64,000 bases of DNA from Mycobacterium alsense (GTDB taxonomy: Bacteria > Actinomycetota > Actinomycetes > Mycobacteriales > Mycobacteriaceae). Each line of letters begins with the position of its first letter. The stretch's first letter is position 1. A program made the translations under genes and the position numbers. Positions 54,049-62,383 of the stretch are shown here, piece after piece. The stretch lies in contig NZ_MVHD01000016.1 of the NCBI RefSeq assembly GCF_002086635.1, positions 1 through 64,000 on the forward strand, given 5' to 3'. A model generated the notes under the pieces. The model made no database searches, was not told the DNA's origin, and saw only the letters and a list, made by a program, of their open reading frames with translations.

Positions 54049-55458
54049 ATGCATTTACCCCGACGAATCATCCTGCAGCTGGGTGTCTTTGGTGCGATCG
54101 CGCTGCTCGCGCTGACGGTGACGTTCCTGCACTTCGTGAAACTACCGGCCATGCTTCTCGGCGTCGGGCGCTACACGGTGCGCGTGGAGCTGCCGCAGGC
54201 CGCCGGGCTGTACGGAACCGGCAACGTCACCTACCGCGGCTCCGAAGTCGGCCGGGTCGAATCCGTGCGCCTGACCGACACCGGCGTCGAAGCCGTGCTC
54301 TCCCTGAAATCGGGCATCGACATCCCGTCGGACCTCCGTGCCGAGGTGCACAGTCAGACGGCGATCGGTGAGACGTACGTTGCGCTGTTGCCGCGCAACG
54401 GCACGTCGCCACCGCTGCACGACGGCGACGTGATCCCGCTGGCCAATACCTCCGTGCCGCCCGACATCAACGAACTGCTCGGTGCCGCAAATACCGCCCT
54501 GGCCGCGATACCTCGCGACAACCTGCGGACGGTCATCAACGAGTCGTACACCGCGGTGGGCGGGCTCGGCCCCGAATTGTCCCGCCTCGTCGCGGGTTCG
54601 TCCAAGCTGGCGATCGACGCACGCGAAAACCTCGACCCGCTGGTGGCCCTGATCGACCAGGCCCAGCCGGTCCTCGACTCGCAGGCGCACAGCGCGGATG
54701 CCATCGCGGGGTGGGCGGCGCACCTGGCCACCGTCACCACCGAATTGCGGGCCCATGACGGCGCCGTCGCCGGCACCATCGACAAAGCCGGACCCGCACT
54801 CGCCGAAGCGAGCGGGCTGATCGAGCGGCTGCGACCCACGTTGCCGCTCCTGCTGGCCAACCTCGTCAGCGTCGGCCAGGTCGCGCTCACCTACCAGAAC
54901 GACATCGAACAGCTGCTGGTGGTGTTCCCCATGGCCGTCGCCGCCGACCAGGCGGGCATCGTCGCCAATCTGAACACCAAGCAGGCGTACCGCGGTCAGT
55001 ACCTGAGCTTCAACCTCAACCTCAACCTCCCGCCGCCGTGCACCACCGGGTTCCTGCCGGCCCAGCAGCAGCGCGTCCCCTCGCTCGAGGACTACCCGAA
55101 CCGCCCGGGCGGCGACCTGTATTGCCGGGTGCCGCAGGACTCCTGGCTCAACGTGCGTGGCGCGCGCAACACCCCGTGCGAAACCGTGCCCGGCAAGCGC
55201 GCGCCCACCGTGAAGATGTGCGAGAGCGACGAGCACTACGTGCCACTCAACGACGGCTCCAACTGGAAGGGCGACCCCAACGCCACCCTGTCCGGTCAGG
55301 ACATCCCACAGCCGCCGCCCCTACCCCTCGCCGACTATGACCCGGCGACCGGAACCTATACGGCTCCCGACGGACACCGATACACCCGCTCGGACCTGGG
55401 TCAGGCCGCGCCGAAAGACAAGACATGGCAAGCGATGTTGCTGCCGCCGGGCGGCTGA
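54049..55458 (+). CDS. mce3F: Mce3F, MlaD-domain subunit
   Basis: The 469-residue last MCE subunit starts directly after the lprM stop (TAGATG). Anchor: LQLGVFGAIALLALTVTFLH. MlaD domain: YTVRVELPQAAGLYGTGNVT, RGSEVGRVESVRLTDTGVEA, with the SQTAIGETYVALLP strand. The stalk runs to about 330, and the tail holds six Cys (CTTGF, YCRVP, PCETV, MCESD region) that may form disulfides in the periplasm. The tail makes it somewhat longer than the M. tuberculosis protein. Confidence 0.94.
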   Translation: MHLPRRIILQLGVFGAIALLALTVTFLHFVKLPAMLLGVGRYTVRVELPQAAGLYGTGNVTYRGSEVGRVESVRLTDTGVEAVLSLKSGIDIPSDLRAEVHSQTAIGETYVALLPRNGTSPPLHDGDVIPLANTSVPPDINELLGAANTALAAIPRDNLRTVINESYTAVGGLGPELSRLVAGSSKLAIDARENLDPLVALIDQAQPVLDSQAHSADAIAGWAAHLATVTTELRAHDGAVAGTIDKAGPALAEASGLIERLRPTLPLLLANLVSVGQVALTYQNDIEQLLVVFPMAVAADQAGIVANLNTKQAYRGQYLSFNLNLNLPPPCTTGFLPAQQQRVPSLEDYPNRPGGDLYCRVPQDSWLNVRGARNTPCETVPGKRAPTVKMCESDEHYVPLNDGSNWKGDPNATLSGQDIPQPPPLPLADYDPATGTYTAPDGHRYTRSDLGQAAPKDKTWQAMLLPPGG

Positions 55459-55501
55459 GCATGACCGCGGATCTCTTGGTCGCGATGGGATGGAGGACGG
55501 T

Positions 55502-56068
55502 ATGACGGTAACCGCTGACACCGAAGCGCGGGTGGACGACGCCCGCGTTGACCCGGAGGCGCCCGCGGCGCGGGGCGGGCGGCGCGCGTCCACACGGCGG
55601 CGCGCGGCGACCTTGTGCCTGGCGGCCATCCTCGCACTGGCGGCGCCCGTGGGGTGGTTCGGATTTCGCGTCCACCAGCTGCAGGAGGCGCAGGCCCGAC
55701 GGAATCAGTTCCTACAGGTGGCCCGGCAGGGCGCGCTGAACTTGACGACGATCGACTGGCAGCACGCCGACGCCGACGTGCACCGCATTCTGGACGGGGC
55801 GACGGGAGACTTCTACAACGACTTCGCCAGGCGCGCGCAGCCGTTCATCGAGGTGCTCAAGCAAGCCAAGGCGACCACGGTGGGCTCGATCACCGAGGCC
55901 GGGCTGGAATCCGAGACCGCCGACACGGCCCAGGTCCTGGTCGCGGTGTCCGTACGGACCTCGACCGCCGCCGAGTCGGACCAGGCGCCGCGCGCATGGC
56001 GGATGCGCGTCTCCGTGCAACGGGCCGGGGGGCAAGTGAAGGTTTCCGACGTCAGGTTCGTGCCGTGA
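55502..56068 (+). CDS. Mce-associated membrane protein (Rv1972-like)
   Basis: The 188-residue protein has an N-terminal charged cytoplasmic tail, one membrane helix (ATLCLAAILALAAPVGWFGF, about residues 35-55) and an exported domain with a VHRILDGATGDFYNDFARRA segment near 94-113, typical of Mce-associated (Mas/VirB8-like) proteins. These help assemble or stabilise MCE complexes. The ATG at 55502 is preceded by GGAGGACGG, which is a better start than the ATG 12 nt upstream. It overlaps the next gene by 4 nt. Confidence 0.85.
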   Translation: MTVTADTEARVDDARVDPEAPAARGGRRASTRRRAATLCLAAILALAAPVGWFGFRVHQLQEAQARRNQFLQVARQGALNLTTIDWQHADADVHRILDGATGDFYNDFARRAQPFIEVLKQAKATTVGSITEAGLESETADTAQVLVAVSVRTSTAAESDQAPRAWRMRVSVQRAGGQVKVSDVRFVP

Positions 56069-56640
56069 GCGCGGGCGGGTCGCCCCGCGCGGGCGAGTGC
56101 GGTGACACCGAAACGGCGGCAAAGGCATCCGCCGAGTCGGTCAAACCTCGTCGCCACATCCGCCGGCAGCGGATCATCACCTACGTGCTTCCGGGCGTCC
56201 TGGCGCTGCTGTTGGCGTGTGCCGCGGGCTTTTTGAAGTGGCAGGAGTCCTCGGCGCGAGGCGCCGACACCGCCCGTGCGGAATCGGTGCGGGCCGCCAC
56301 CGATGCCACCGTCGCGCTGCTGTCATATCGACCCGACACGGTGGAGAAGGACCTGGAGGCGGCGCGGAGCAGACTGACCGGCCCGTTTCTCGACGCGTAC
56401 ACGAAGCTGACCCACGAGGTGGTGATCCCAGGAGCGAAGCAGAAGCAGATCTCCGCCGTCGCGAGCATCCCCGCCGCCGCCTCGACGTCGGCTTCGGCCC
56501 GCCACGCCGTCGTCCTGCTCTTCGTGAACCAGACCATCGTCGTCGGTCACGACGCCCCGACGAGCACCGCGTCCAGCGTGCGGGTCACCCTCGACAAGGT
56601 CGACGACCGTTGGCTGGTCTCGCAATTCGACCCCGTGTGA
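56065..56640 (+). CDS. Mce-associated membrane protein (Rv1973-like)
   Basis: The 191-residue protein with GTG start (GTGA overlap with the previous stop) has a Lys/Arg-rich cytoplasmic tail, one membrane segment (IITYVLPGVLALLLACAAGF) and an extracytoplasmic domain with VEKDLEAARSRLTGPFLDAY, the same Mce-associated VirB8-like pattern as the upstream gene. The pair is the standard tail of mycobacterial mce operons. Partial similarity to its neighbour suggests old duplication. An annotated longer frame from 55615 overlaps the upstream gene and is a shadow. Confidence 0.85.
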   Translation: MSAGGSPRAGECGDTETAAKASAESVKPRRHIRRQRIITYVLPGVLALLLACAAGFLKWQESSARGADTARAESVRAATDATVALLSYRPDTVEKDLEAARSRLTGPFLDAYTKLTHEVVIPGAKQKQISAVASIPAAASTSASARHAVVLLFVNQTIVVGHDAPTSTASSVRVTLDKVDDRWLVSQFDPV

Positions 56641-56656
56641 GCAAAGGAGAACCGGG

Positions 56657-57322
56657 ATGCGACGTCGATCGGTGACCGTGTCAGCATTGCTCGCCTGGTC
56701 AGCCTGCGCGGCGCTGGGGGAGCCCACGGCGCTCGCCGACAACAAGCGCCTCAACGACGGCGTGGTCGCCAACGTCTACACCGTCCAGCATCAGGCCGGC
56801 TGCACCAACGACGTCAAGATCAACCCGCAACTGCGGCTGGCGGCCCAACGGCACACCCTCGATGTGCTGAATCACCGAGACCTCGACGGCGACGTCGGTT
56901 CCGACGGCTCGACGGCGCAGGACCGCGCCGACGCGGCGGGCTTTTCCGGCCGGGTCGCCGAAACCGTGGCGATCAACCCCGCCATGGCGATCAGCGGCAT
57001 CGACCTGCTCAACCGGTGGTATTACGACCCGGCGGATTTCGCGATCATGTCGGACTGCGCCAATAGCCAAATCGGGGTGTGGTCGGAGAACAGCCCCGAT
57101 CGCACCGTCGTGGTGGCCGTGTACGGGCAGCCGGATCGGCCGGATCCGCCACCGCCGAAGCCACCGCAGCCGGGGCCCGCGTCAACGGTGGCCCTACCGG
57201 ACAACGTTCCGATCGACCCCAGCCCCGACTACGACGCCAGTGACGAGGTCGAATTCGGCATCAGTTGGCTCCCATGGATTCTGCGCGGGGTGTACCCGCC
57301 GCCGGGCATGCCGCCGCAGTAG
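56657..57322 (+). CDS. Exported CAP/SCP-like protein (Rv1975-like)
   Basis: The 221-residue protein has a signal peptide (MRRRSVTVSALLAWSACAAL, cleavage near ALAD at 28) and a CAP/SCP-PR1-like domain: LNDGVVANVYTVQHQAGCTN, LRLAAQRHTLDVLNHRDLDG, and GSTAQDRADAAGFSGRVAET. The domain's usual His (QRHTLDVLNH) and Glu (AET) positions are present. The C-terminus is Pro-rich. Its length equals that of Rv1975. It follows the Mce-associated genes by 16 nt and is probably the last gene of the mce3 operon. CAP proteins bind sterols or lipids in several systems, which would fit an importer. Confidence 0.85.
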   Translation: MRRRSVTVSALLAWSACAALGEPTALADNKRLNDGVVANVYTVQHQAGCTNDVKINPQLRLAAQRHTLDVLNHRDLDGDVGSDGSTAQDRADAAGFSGRVAETVAINPAMAISGIDLLNRWYYDPADFAIMSDCANSQIGVWSENSPDRTVVVAVYGQPDRPDPPPPKPPQPGPASTVALPDNVPIDPSPDYDASDEVEFGISWLPWILRGVYPPPGMPPQ

Positions 57323-57354
57323 GCGAACTTGCGGCGCGTGTCGATTCGGTGCGA

Positions 57355-57753
57355 CTATTCGCCCGGTTGGTAGTGCGCGGCCGAGTTCCGCAACTGCCAG
57401 AGCTGGGCGGGACACAGGAGGTTAACCGCATACGAGACAAGGTAATTGGCCGCGGTCTCGTCATTGGGCGTCACCGTGTCCTTCACCCCACCCAACAGCT
57501 CCGGGTAGCCCTCGCCCGCGGTGACCCTGTCGCAGATCCCGCGGCCGTAGCCCAGCGCGTCATTGTTCGGGAAGTCGTAATGTCGCCGCACCGTCACGTC
57601 ATAGAGGTACTCGACTTCGGGCGCAGGAGCGGCAACCGCACGCGGCGCCGGAATCGCGCCGGCAACGGCGGCGGTCATGATCAGGACGACCGGCCACCCG
57701 CGTCCCTTCGCCGCATACCACCGGCGGCCGGGGAAAGGGCCGATGTCTTTCAT
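57355..57753 (-). CDS. DUF732 exported protein (Rv1976c-like)
   Basis: The 132-residue protein, started at the ATG 57753, has a basic N-terminus (MKDIGPFPGRRWYAAKGRGW), a hydrophobic signal segment (PVVLIMTAAVAGAIPAPRAV) and a DUF732 domain: YGRGICDRVTAGEGYPELLG, with Cys paired to LLCPAQLWQL at the end, the usual disulfide of this mycobacterial secreted family. Size and position match Rv1976c. Function is unknown. A longer frame to 57867 adds no homologous sequence. Confidence 0.8.
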   Translation of the reverse strand: MKDIGPFPGRRWYAAKGRGWPVVLIMTAAVAGAIPAPRAVAAPAPEVEYLYDVTVRRHYDFPNNDALGYGRGICDRVTAGEGYPELLGGVKDTVTPNDETAANYLVSYAVNLLCPAQLWQLRNSAAHYQPGE

Positions 57754-57844
57754 GGGCTGCTCCGTTTGTCGCCTGGCGGATAAGGGATTATCTCCCGACA
57801 TCGCCACCCGGCGCCAGATCGAATTCATCTGCGAATCAAGACCA

Positions 57845-58819
57845 TTAGCACCCATGGGCCGGCCCAAGGCGATCGACCGTGCCGGCCAGCACGTCGCGGC
57901 AGCCCGCCCACATCCGCTTGATGATGTCGGCGGCCGGTGGCAGGTCGTCGATCCGGCCGGCCACCTGGCCGGTGTTGGCGACGCTGGCGTCCATGTCGCC
58001 GTCGAAGTAGAGCCGCTGCACGCGCTGCAGGGCCGCGCCGCCCGACTCGGACGACGTCCCGAAGGACCCGGTGCGGTCCAGCTTTTCGGCGGCCGGGGTG
58101 CGGATCACTCGCATCATGCGCTTGCCGTCGAGGGGCAGCAGCACCGTCGACGTCTCGTCGGCGCCGACGACCGCCTGTTTGAGGTTGCCGTGCACCGGCG
58201 ACTCCGCCGAGGCCATCAGCCGGGTGCCCATCTGCACACCCTCGGCGCCGAGGACCAGTGCGGCGGCCATGGACGCGGCGTCGCAGATCCCGCCCGCCGC
58301 CACGATGGGCACGTCGACGTGGGCGGCGACCAGGGGCAGCAGCACCATCGTCGAGGCGCCGAACCGGTTCTTGAACCCGCCGCCCTCGACGCCCTCGACG
58401 ACGAGCCCGTCGACGCCGGCGTCGACGGCCTTCCTCGCGGCGGCCAGCGTGCCCACCACGTGGAAGACGGTGATGCCCGCATCGTGCAGCCGGTCGGTGA
58501 ACAGCTTCGGGTCTCCCGCCGAGGTGGTGACGAACCGGATGCCGCTGGCGACAAGGAGATCGATTACGGCCGGGTCGCGGTTGAACAGCAGCGCGATGTT
58601 GGCGCCCACCGGGCGGTCGGTGAGGTCGCGTACCCGCCGCAGGTCGGCCCGGCCCTGCTCGGACGTGGTTTCGATGATGCCCAGCGCGCCGGCGCCGGAG
58701 ACGGCCGCCGCCAGCTGCGCGCCGGCGATGTAGGTCATCGGGGCCTGGATGATCGGGATGTCGATCCGCGCGAGTTCGCAGACCCGGTTGGGCGCGGGAC
58801 CGCGGCCGTTGTCGCCCAT
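57845..58819 (-). CDS. Nitronate monooxygenase-like FMN protein lacking the usual His
   Basis: The 324-residue TIM-barrel protein of the nitronate monooxygenase/2-nitropropane dioxygenase family has PIIQAPMTYIAGAQLAAAVS and GALGIIETTSEQG at the N-terminus, FVTTSAGDPKLFT, HVVGTLAAARKAVDAGVDGL, and AAGGICDAASMAAALVLGAE for FMN phosphate. The segment that normally reads GGHxG, with the catalytic base His, is EGGGFKNRFGAS here, so the classical reaction may not occur. The ATG at 58819 overlaps the NYN gene stop (TGATG), and the two are co-translated. The longer frame to 59539 is a shadow. Confidence 0.82.
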   Translation of the reverse strand: MGDNGRGPAPNRVCELARIDIPIIQAPMTYIAGAQLAAAVSGAGALGIIETTSEQGRADLRRVRDLTDRPVGANIALLFNRDPAVIDLLVASGIRFVTTSAGDPKLFTDRLHDAGITVFHVVGTLAAARKAVDAGVDGLVVEGVEGGGFKNRFGASTMVLLPLVAAHVDVPIVAAGGICDAASMAAALVLGAEGVQMGTRLMASAESPVHGNLKQAVVGADETSTVLLPLDGKRMMRVIRTPAAEKLDRTGSFGTSSESGGAALQRVQRLYFDGDMDASVANTGQVAGRIDDLPPAADIIKRMWAGCRDVLAGTVDRLGPAHGC

Positions 58820-59214
58820 CAGCCGCGCGGATCGATCAGGTCGCGGAAGCTTGCGGCGGGGTACACGGAGGCCCCCAGGGCGGAGACCCGGGCACTCAGC
58901 TCCTTGTCCGAGGTCACGACCCGGATCTCGTGCGGCTTGGCGTCGGCCCGCACCAGCCGGACGATCTGGTCGTCGGCCGAGTTCGCCGCCGCCCGGGGCG
59001 CGTAGGCGATCTCGACCACCGACGACGCGACGGCGCTCGACGGCGGCCGCTCGAACACCACGGTCACTTGGCCTCCTTGGCTCTCGGGACTTTTTGCCCA
59101 CCGGTCGAGCCGGTCCACCAGGGTGAGCATGGCGTGTTTGCGGTCCTTCCACCACCCGTCGGGGCGGCTGCCGATCACGTTCATGCCGTCGACGATCCAG
59201 CGCACAAACCACAC
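58819..59214 (-). CDS. NYN-domain (YacP-like) putative RNase
   Basis: The 131-residue PIN-like NYN protein has conserved acids in IVDGMNVIGSRP (Asp9), SADDQIVRLV near 80 and VTSDKELSARV near 101, the metal-binding cluster of YacP/NYN nucleases. WWKDRKHAMLTLVDRLDRWA forms the first helix. Such proteins probably cleave structured RNA; a tRNA or rRNA substrate is not predictable. It is transcribed leftward with the nitronate monooxygenase-like gene and is divergent from the gene at 59277. Confidence 0.82.
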   Translation of the reverse strand: MWFVRWIVDGMNVIGSRPDGWWKDRKHAMLTLVDRLDRWAKSPESQGGQVTVVFERPPSSAVASSVVEIAYAPRAAANSADDQIVRLVRADAKPHEIRVVTSDKELSARVSALGASVYPAASFRDLIDPRG

Positions 59215-59276
59215 GGTAGGGCGGGGGCGCGCCGTAGAGTAATCGGGTCCAGCAGCTTGACGATGGGAAAACGCCG

Positions 59277-60461
59277 ATGACGTCGTTAGCCGACACCGAT
59301 GACCGCGTGGTTTCGCTGGCCCGCGGGATGCGCGACCTGGTGCGGGCCGAGGCCGCCGAATCGGAGCGGGCGCGCACCCTCACCCCGGCGATCGTCGACG
59401 AAATGTGGGCCTGTGGCTTGATGTCGGCGTTCAACCCGGTCGCGGCCGGCGGGGTCGAGCCGTCGTTCGCACAGATGATCGAAACCTGGATCGAAATGGC
59501 TTGGCAGGACGGGTCGTTCGGGTGGATCGGCATCGCCAACCTGCCGTCGTCCTTCGCCGCGGCGACCTATCTGCCCGACGACGGATTCGCCGAGGTGTTC
59601 ACGGCCCACGGCAACCGCGTGACGCTGGGCGGCCAGTTCTTCCCCAACGGGCAGGGCACCGTCGTCGAGGGCGGTTACGTGGTGAGCGGGTCGTGGAACT
59701 TCGGCTCCGGCACCGGCCACTCCGAATACATCGCCGCCGGGTTCTTCCCGATGGACAACGGCGAGATGCGCTGGATCAGCGAGGGATTCCCCGAGATGCG
59801 GGTCGCGGTGGTGCCGCGGGACCAGATCAGCCTCGACGACGGCTGGTTCGTGCAGGGGCTCAAGGGAACCGGCTCCTACGACTACAACGCCCGGGAGGTG
59901 TTCGTCCCCGACGGCCGCACCTTCGAGCTGTTCGTCCGCGAGCCCTACCGCGGCTCGTCGCCGGCCACGCGCATGGGCCTGATGCCCGTGACCGCCGCGG
60001 GCCACGCGTCGTGGGCGCTGGGTGTTTCCAAGAGCATGCTCGACGACGTCCAGGAACTGGCGGCGACCAAGTTCCGGATGAGCGACATGGCCGCCCTGGC
60101 CAGCCGCCCGACATTCCAGAAGGGGCTGGCCCACCACCGGGCGGCCTGGCGCGCCGCCCGCCTGTTGGTGCTCGACGCGTTCACCACCGCCGAGGCCGCC
60201 GTGGCCGAGGGACACGACCTGACCCCAGCCCTGCGCGCGGACATGCGGGTGGCCGCCGTCTTCGCCACCGACACGGCCCGGGCCTGCGCCGAGTGGGCGC
60301 ACCTGGTCGCCGGGACCAGCTCGATCCGCGAGGGCAGCCGCCTGGAGCGGGCGTTCCGCGACATCTACACCGGCACCCAGCACGCGTTCATCAGCGAGAA
60401 GGTGGCCATCGACGTCGCGCAGATCTGGCTGGGCATCATCGAGGACCAGCCCGGGCTGTAG
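59277..60461 (+). CDS. Acyl-CoA-dehydrogenase-fold flavin monooxygenase
   Basis: The 394-residue protein has the acyl-CoA dehydrogenase fold but features of the two-component flavin monooxygenase branch (HsaA/HpaB/DszC-like): MTSLADTDDRVVSLARGMRD, VEPSFAQMIETWIEMAWQDG, SGSWNFGSGTGHSEYIAAGF, GLKGTGSYDYNAREVFVPDG, and GTSSIREGSRLERAFRDIYT with AFISEKVAIDVAQ near the end. It probably uses FMNH2 from a partner reductase, which is not nearby. It is 19 nt upstream of the epimerase gene and co-transcribed. The substrate is unknown, likely a ring compound. Confidence 0.82.
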   Translation: MTSLADTDDRVVSLARGMRDLVRAEAAESERARTLTPAIVDEMWACGLMSAFNPVAAGGVEPSFAQMIETWIEMAWQDGSFGWIGIANLPSSFAAATYLPDDGFAEVFTAHGNRVTLGGQFFPNGQGTVVEGGYVVSGSWNFGSGTGHSEYIAAGFFPMDNGEMRWISEGFPEMRVAVVPRDQISLDDGWFVQGLKGTGSYDYNAREVFVPDGRTFELFVREPYRGSSPATRMGLMPVTAAGHASWALGVSKSMLDDVQELAATKFRMSDMAALASRPTFQKGLAHHRAAWRAARLLVLDAFTTAEAAVAEGHDLTPALRADMRVAAVFATDTARACAEWAHLVAGTSSIREGSRLERAFRDIYTGTQHAFISEKVAIDVAQIWLGIIEDQPGL

Positions 60462-60480
60462 GCCTGGCTAGTATCAGCGG

Positions 60481-61380
60481 ATGCGCGGCTGCAAAATCCT
60501 GATCACGGGTCCGACCGGTCAAATCGCCACCCCCATCGCCCTGGCGCTCGCGGCCGACAACGAGGTCTGGGGCATCGCCCGCTTCACCAATCCCGCGGCG
60601 CGGGAAGGCCTCGAGCGGGCGGGGATTCGCTGTCAGACGGTCAACCTGGCCGCCGGCGACTTCACCGGCCTGCCAAGCGACTTCGACTACGTGCTGAATC
60701 TGGCGGTGGCCAAGAGCGGCAGCTGGGACAAGGACCTCGGGGCCAACGCCGAGTCCGTCGGCCTGCTGATGGCGCACTGCCGCGGCGCAAAGGCCTTCCT
60801 GCACTGCTCCTCGGCGGCCGTGTACGACCCGCCCGACGACGAACCCCGCACCGAGAAGGCCGCTTTGGGCGACAACCACAGGTTCTTGTTCCCCACCTAT
60901 TCGATCTCCAAGGTCGCCGGCGAGGTCGTCGCCCGGTCGATGGCGCGCGTGCTCGGCCTGCCCACCACGATCGCCCGCCTCAACGTGCCCTACGGCGACA
61001 ACGGCGGCTGGCCGTACTACCACATGGAGATGATGCTGGCCGGGATCCCGATCCCCGTCCCGCCCGGCGGGCCGGCCCGCTACAACCCGATCCACGAGGA
61101 CGACATCATCGCGACCATCCCGAAGCTGCTCGAGGCGGCGTCGGTGCCGGCGACGACGGTCAACTGGTGCGGCAACCAGAGCGTCAGCTTGCAGGACTGG
61201 TGCGGCTATCTGGGTTCGCTCGTCGGCAAGGAGCCGGTGTTCGAGGAGAGCGAGCGGGCGCTGCGCGGCAACCCCACCGACGTCACCCGGATGCATGAGC
61301 TCATCGGCGGCACGACGGTCGACTGGCGGGACGGATTGCGCCGCATGGCCGCCAAGTTCCATCCCGAGCTGGTCGCGTAA
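60481..61380 (+). CDS. NAD-dependent epimerase/dehydratase, extended SDR
   Basis: The 299-residue extended SDR starts MRGCKILITGPTGQIATPIA with TGxxGxxG cofactor motif at about 9-16, LHCSSAAVY near 108-116, and FPTYSISKVAGE with the YxxxK pair (Tyr-Ser-Ile-Ser-Lys) near 138. A C-terminal substrate domain has YNPIHEDDIIATIPKLLEAA and QDWCGYLGSLVGKEPVFEE. It may reduce or dehydrate a nucleotide sugar or a lipid ketone. A strong hairpin follows the stop. Confidence 0.85.
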   Translation: MRGCKILITGPTGQIATPIALALAADNEVWGIARFTNPAAREGLERAGIRCQTVNLAAGDFTGLPSDFDYVLNLAVAKSGSWDKDLGANAESVGLLMAHCRGAKAFLHCSSAAVYDPPDDEPRTEKAALGDNHRFLFPTYSISKVAGEVVARSMARVLGLPTTIARLNVPYGDNGGWPYYHMEMMLAGIPIPVPPGGPARYNPIHEDDIIATIPKLLEAASVPATTVNWCGNQSVSLQDWCGYLGSLVGKEPVFEESERALRGNPTDVTRMHELIGGTTVDWRDGLRRMAAKFHPELVA

Positions 61381-61463
61381 TTTCGCCGAACGTTGACGTG
61401 TTGCGGGGATCCGCCCCCGAATTGCCGGGCAACACCTCGACGCCCGGCCCCGTGCAACGGGAA

Positions 61464-61494
61464 AAGTCCCGAACCCCTGGCGGGTTCGGGACTT
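61464..61494. terminator. 13-bp hairpin between convergent genes
   Basis: Arms 61464-61476 and 61482-61494 pair perfectly over 13 bp with a 5-nt loop (CTGGC). It lies between the epimerase stop and the convergent small membrane gene. No U-tract is present, which is normal for mycobacteria, so it probably terminates from both sides. Confidence 0.7.
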
Positions 61495-61532
61495 CCCCGG
61501 CGCGCGCAGCGCGCCCGGTTCAAGACCGCAAC

Positions 61533-61570
61533 TCAAGATCCCTTGTCAAGGTCCCTTCTCAAGATCCCTT
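61533..61570. repeat. 13-bp tandem repeat at the 3' end of the small membrane gene
   Basis: TCAAGATCCCTT, TCAAGGTCCCTT, TCAAGATCCCTT start at 61533, 61546 and 61559. The last one includes the stop codon of the minus-strand gene. All contain CAAGRTCCC, which is also the core of the array at 61900. Confidence 0.7.
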
Positions 61571-61813
61571 GGAGTAGCGAGTCAAGAACCCGGCGGCCGC
61601 GATCCCAGCGACCGCACCGATAACCCCCCACAGCACCAGCTGGAACACCATCGATCCGAAGAGCCAGCCGAACGTCAGTCCGATGTACAGCACCCAGATC
61701 AGGCGGAAAACGCTCCACGCCGCAACCAGGCCGGCGCTGATCCCGAAGTACAGGCTGCGCTGGCGGTCGACGCGGTTGATCTGCTCTTCGATGCTGGTGG
61801 GTACAAGCTTCAT
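61559..61813 (-). CDS. Small 2-TM membrane protein
   Basis: The 84-residue protein, started at ATG 61813 after GGAAAGGAAG, has a charged N-terminus (MKLVPTSIEEQINRVDRQRS) and two to three hydrophobic segments, YFGISAGLVAAWSVFRLIWV, LYIGLTFGWLFGSMVFQLVL and VIGAVAGIAAAGFLTR. I recognise no family. The stop codon lies inside the third unit of a 13-bp tandem repeat (61533-61570). A longer frame reaches 61933 through the upstream array but lacks a sensible start. No obvious partner. Confidence 0.65.
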   Translation of the reverse strand: MKLVPTSIEEQINRVDRQRSLYFGISAGLVAAWSVFRLIWVLYIGLTFGWLFGSMVFQLVLWGVIGAVAGIAAAGFLTRYSKGS

Positions 61814-61899
61814 GTCTGTGACTTCCTTTCCGGTGGCGCCGCCGGGTTGGCGCCGCTGCGACAAGTAGAAGCCGGGGGATCGGCTACCGATCCCAACAA

Positions 61900-61954
61900 C
61901 GGTCCCGGCAAGATCCCGACAAGATCCCGACAAGATCCCGACAAGATCCCGACA
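61900..61954. repeat. 11-bp tandem repeat upstream of the small membrane gene
   Basis: Four exact copies of AGATCCCGACA at 61911-61954, preceded by a degenerate one (CGGTCCCGGCA, 61900-61910). It is in the 213-bp divergent gap between the small membrane gene and the SnoaL-like gene at 62027. The 11-bp period places the units on the same DNA face. Confidence 0.8.
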
Positions 61955-62026
61955 ATGTGCGCGCGATTTCGCTGTGCACTACTGTCACGCGGGACACATC
62001 CGGTTTGCCGAACCGATGGAGGAGCC

Positions 62027-62383
62027 GTGAGCCCTGAAGAGGTGGTCCGCGCCGAACTAGACGCCTGGAGTCGCCTGAACGTCGACGAGATCGTGGGCCA
62101 CTTCGCCGACGACGCCGTCTGGGACAACGTGCCTCTCGGGGCGGTGTCGGGTCTCGACCAGATCCGCAAGGCCGTGCAGGGCTACGTCGACCGCACGGCG
62201 GAGGGCAACATCGAGATCCTGAATCTCGCCGTCGCGGGCAACGTGGTCTTGACCGAGCGCGTCGATCATTTTGTCTACGACGGCACACCGATCCATGCCC
62301 GGGTCATGGGGGCCTTCGAGGTGGACGGCGACAAGATCGCCGCCTGGCGCGACTACTTCGACCTGCCCAACGCCCCGTCGTAG
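62027..62383 (+). CDS. SnoaL/limonene-epoxide-hydrolase-like protein
   Basis: The 118-residue protein has SPEEVVRAELDAWSRLNVDE, IVGHFADDAVWDNVPLGAVS, then TERVDHFVYDG and WRDYFDLPN, i.e. the Arg-x-Asp and Asp positions of the LEH active site as in the gene at 45673. Epoxide hydrolysis or a hydration is plausible. GTG start at 62027 has ATGGAGGAG 5 nt upstream. Its end overlaps the convergent permease by 31 bp. A longer upstream frame through the tandem array is a shadow. Confidence 0.75.
   Translation: MSPEEVVRAELDAWSRLNVDEIVGHFADDAVWDNVPLGAVSGLDQIRKAVQGYVDRTAEGNIEILNLAVAGNVVLTERVDHFVYDGTPIHARVMGAFEVDGDKIAAWRDYFDLPNAPS

Noticed and set aside
57845..59539. 564-residue frame including the nitronate monooxygenase-like gene
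   Set aside because: The upstream part lies antisense to 59277-59539 and over the NYN gene; the enzyme fold starts at 58819.
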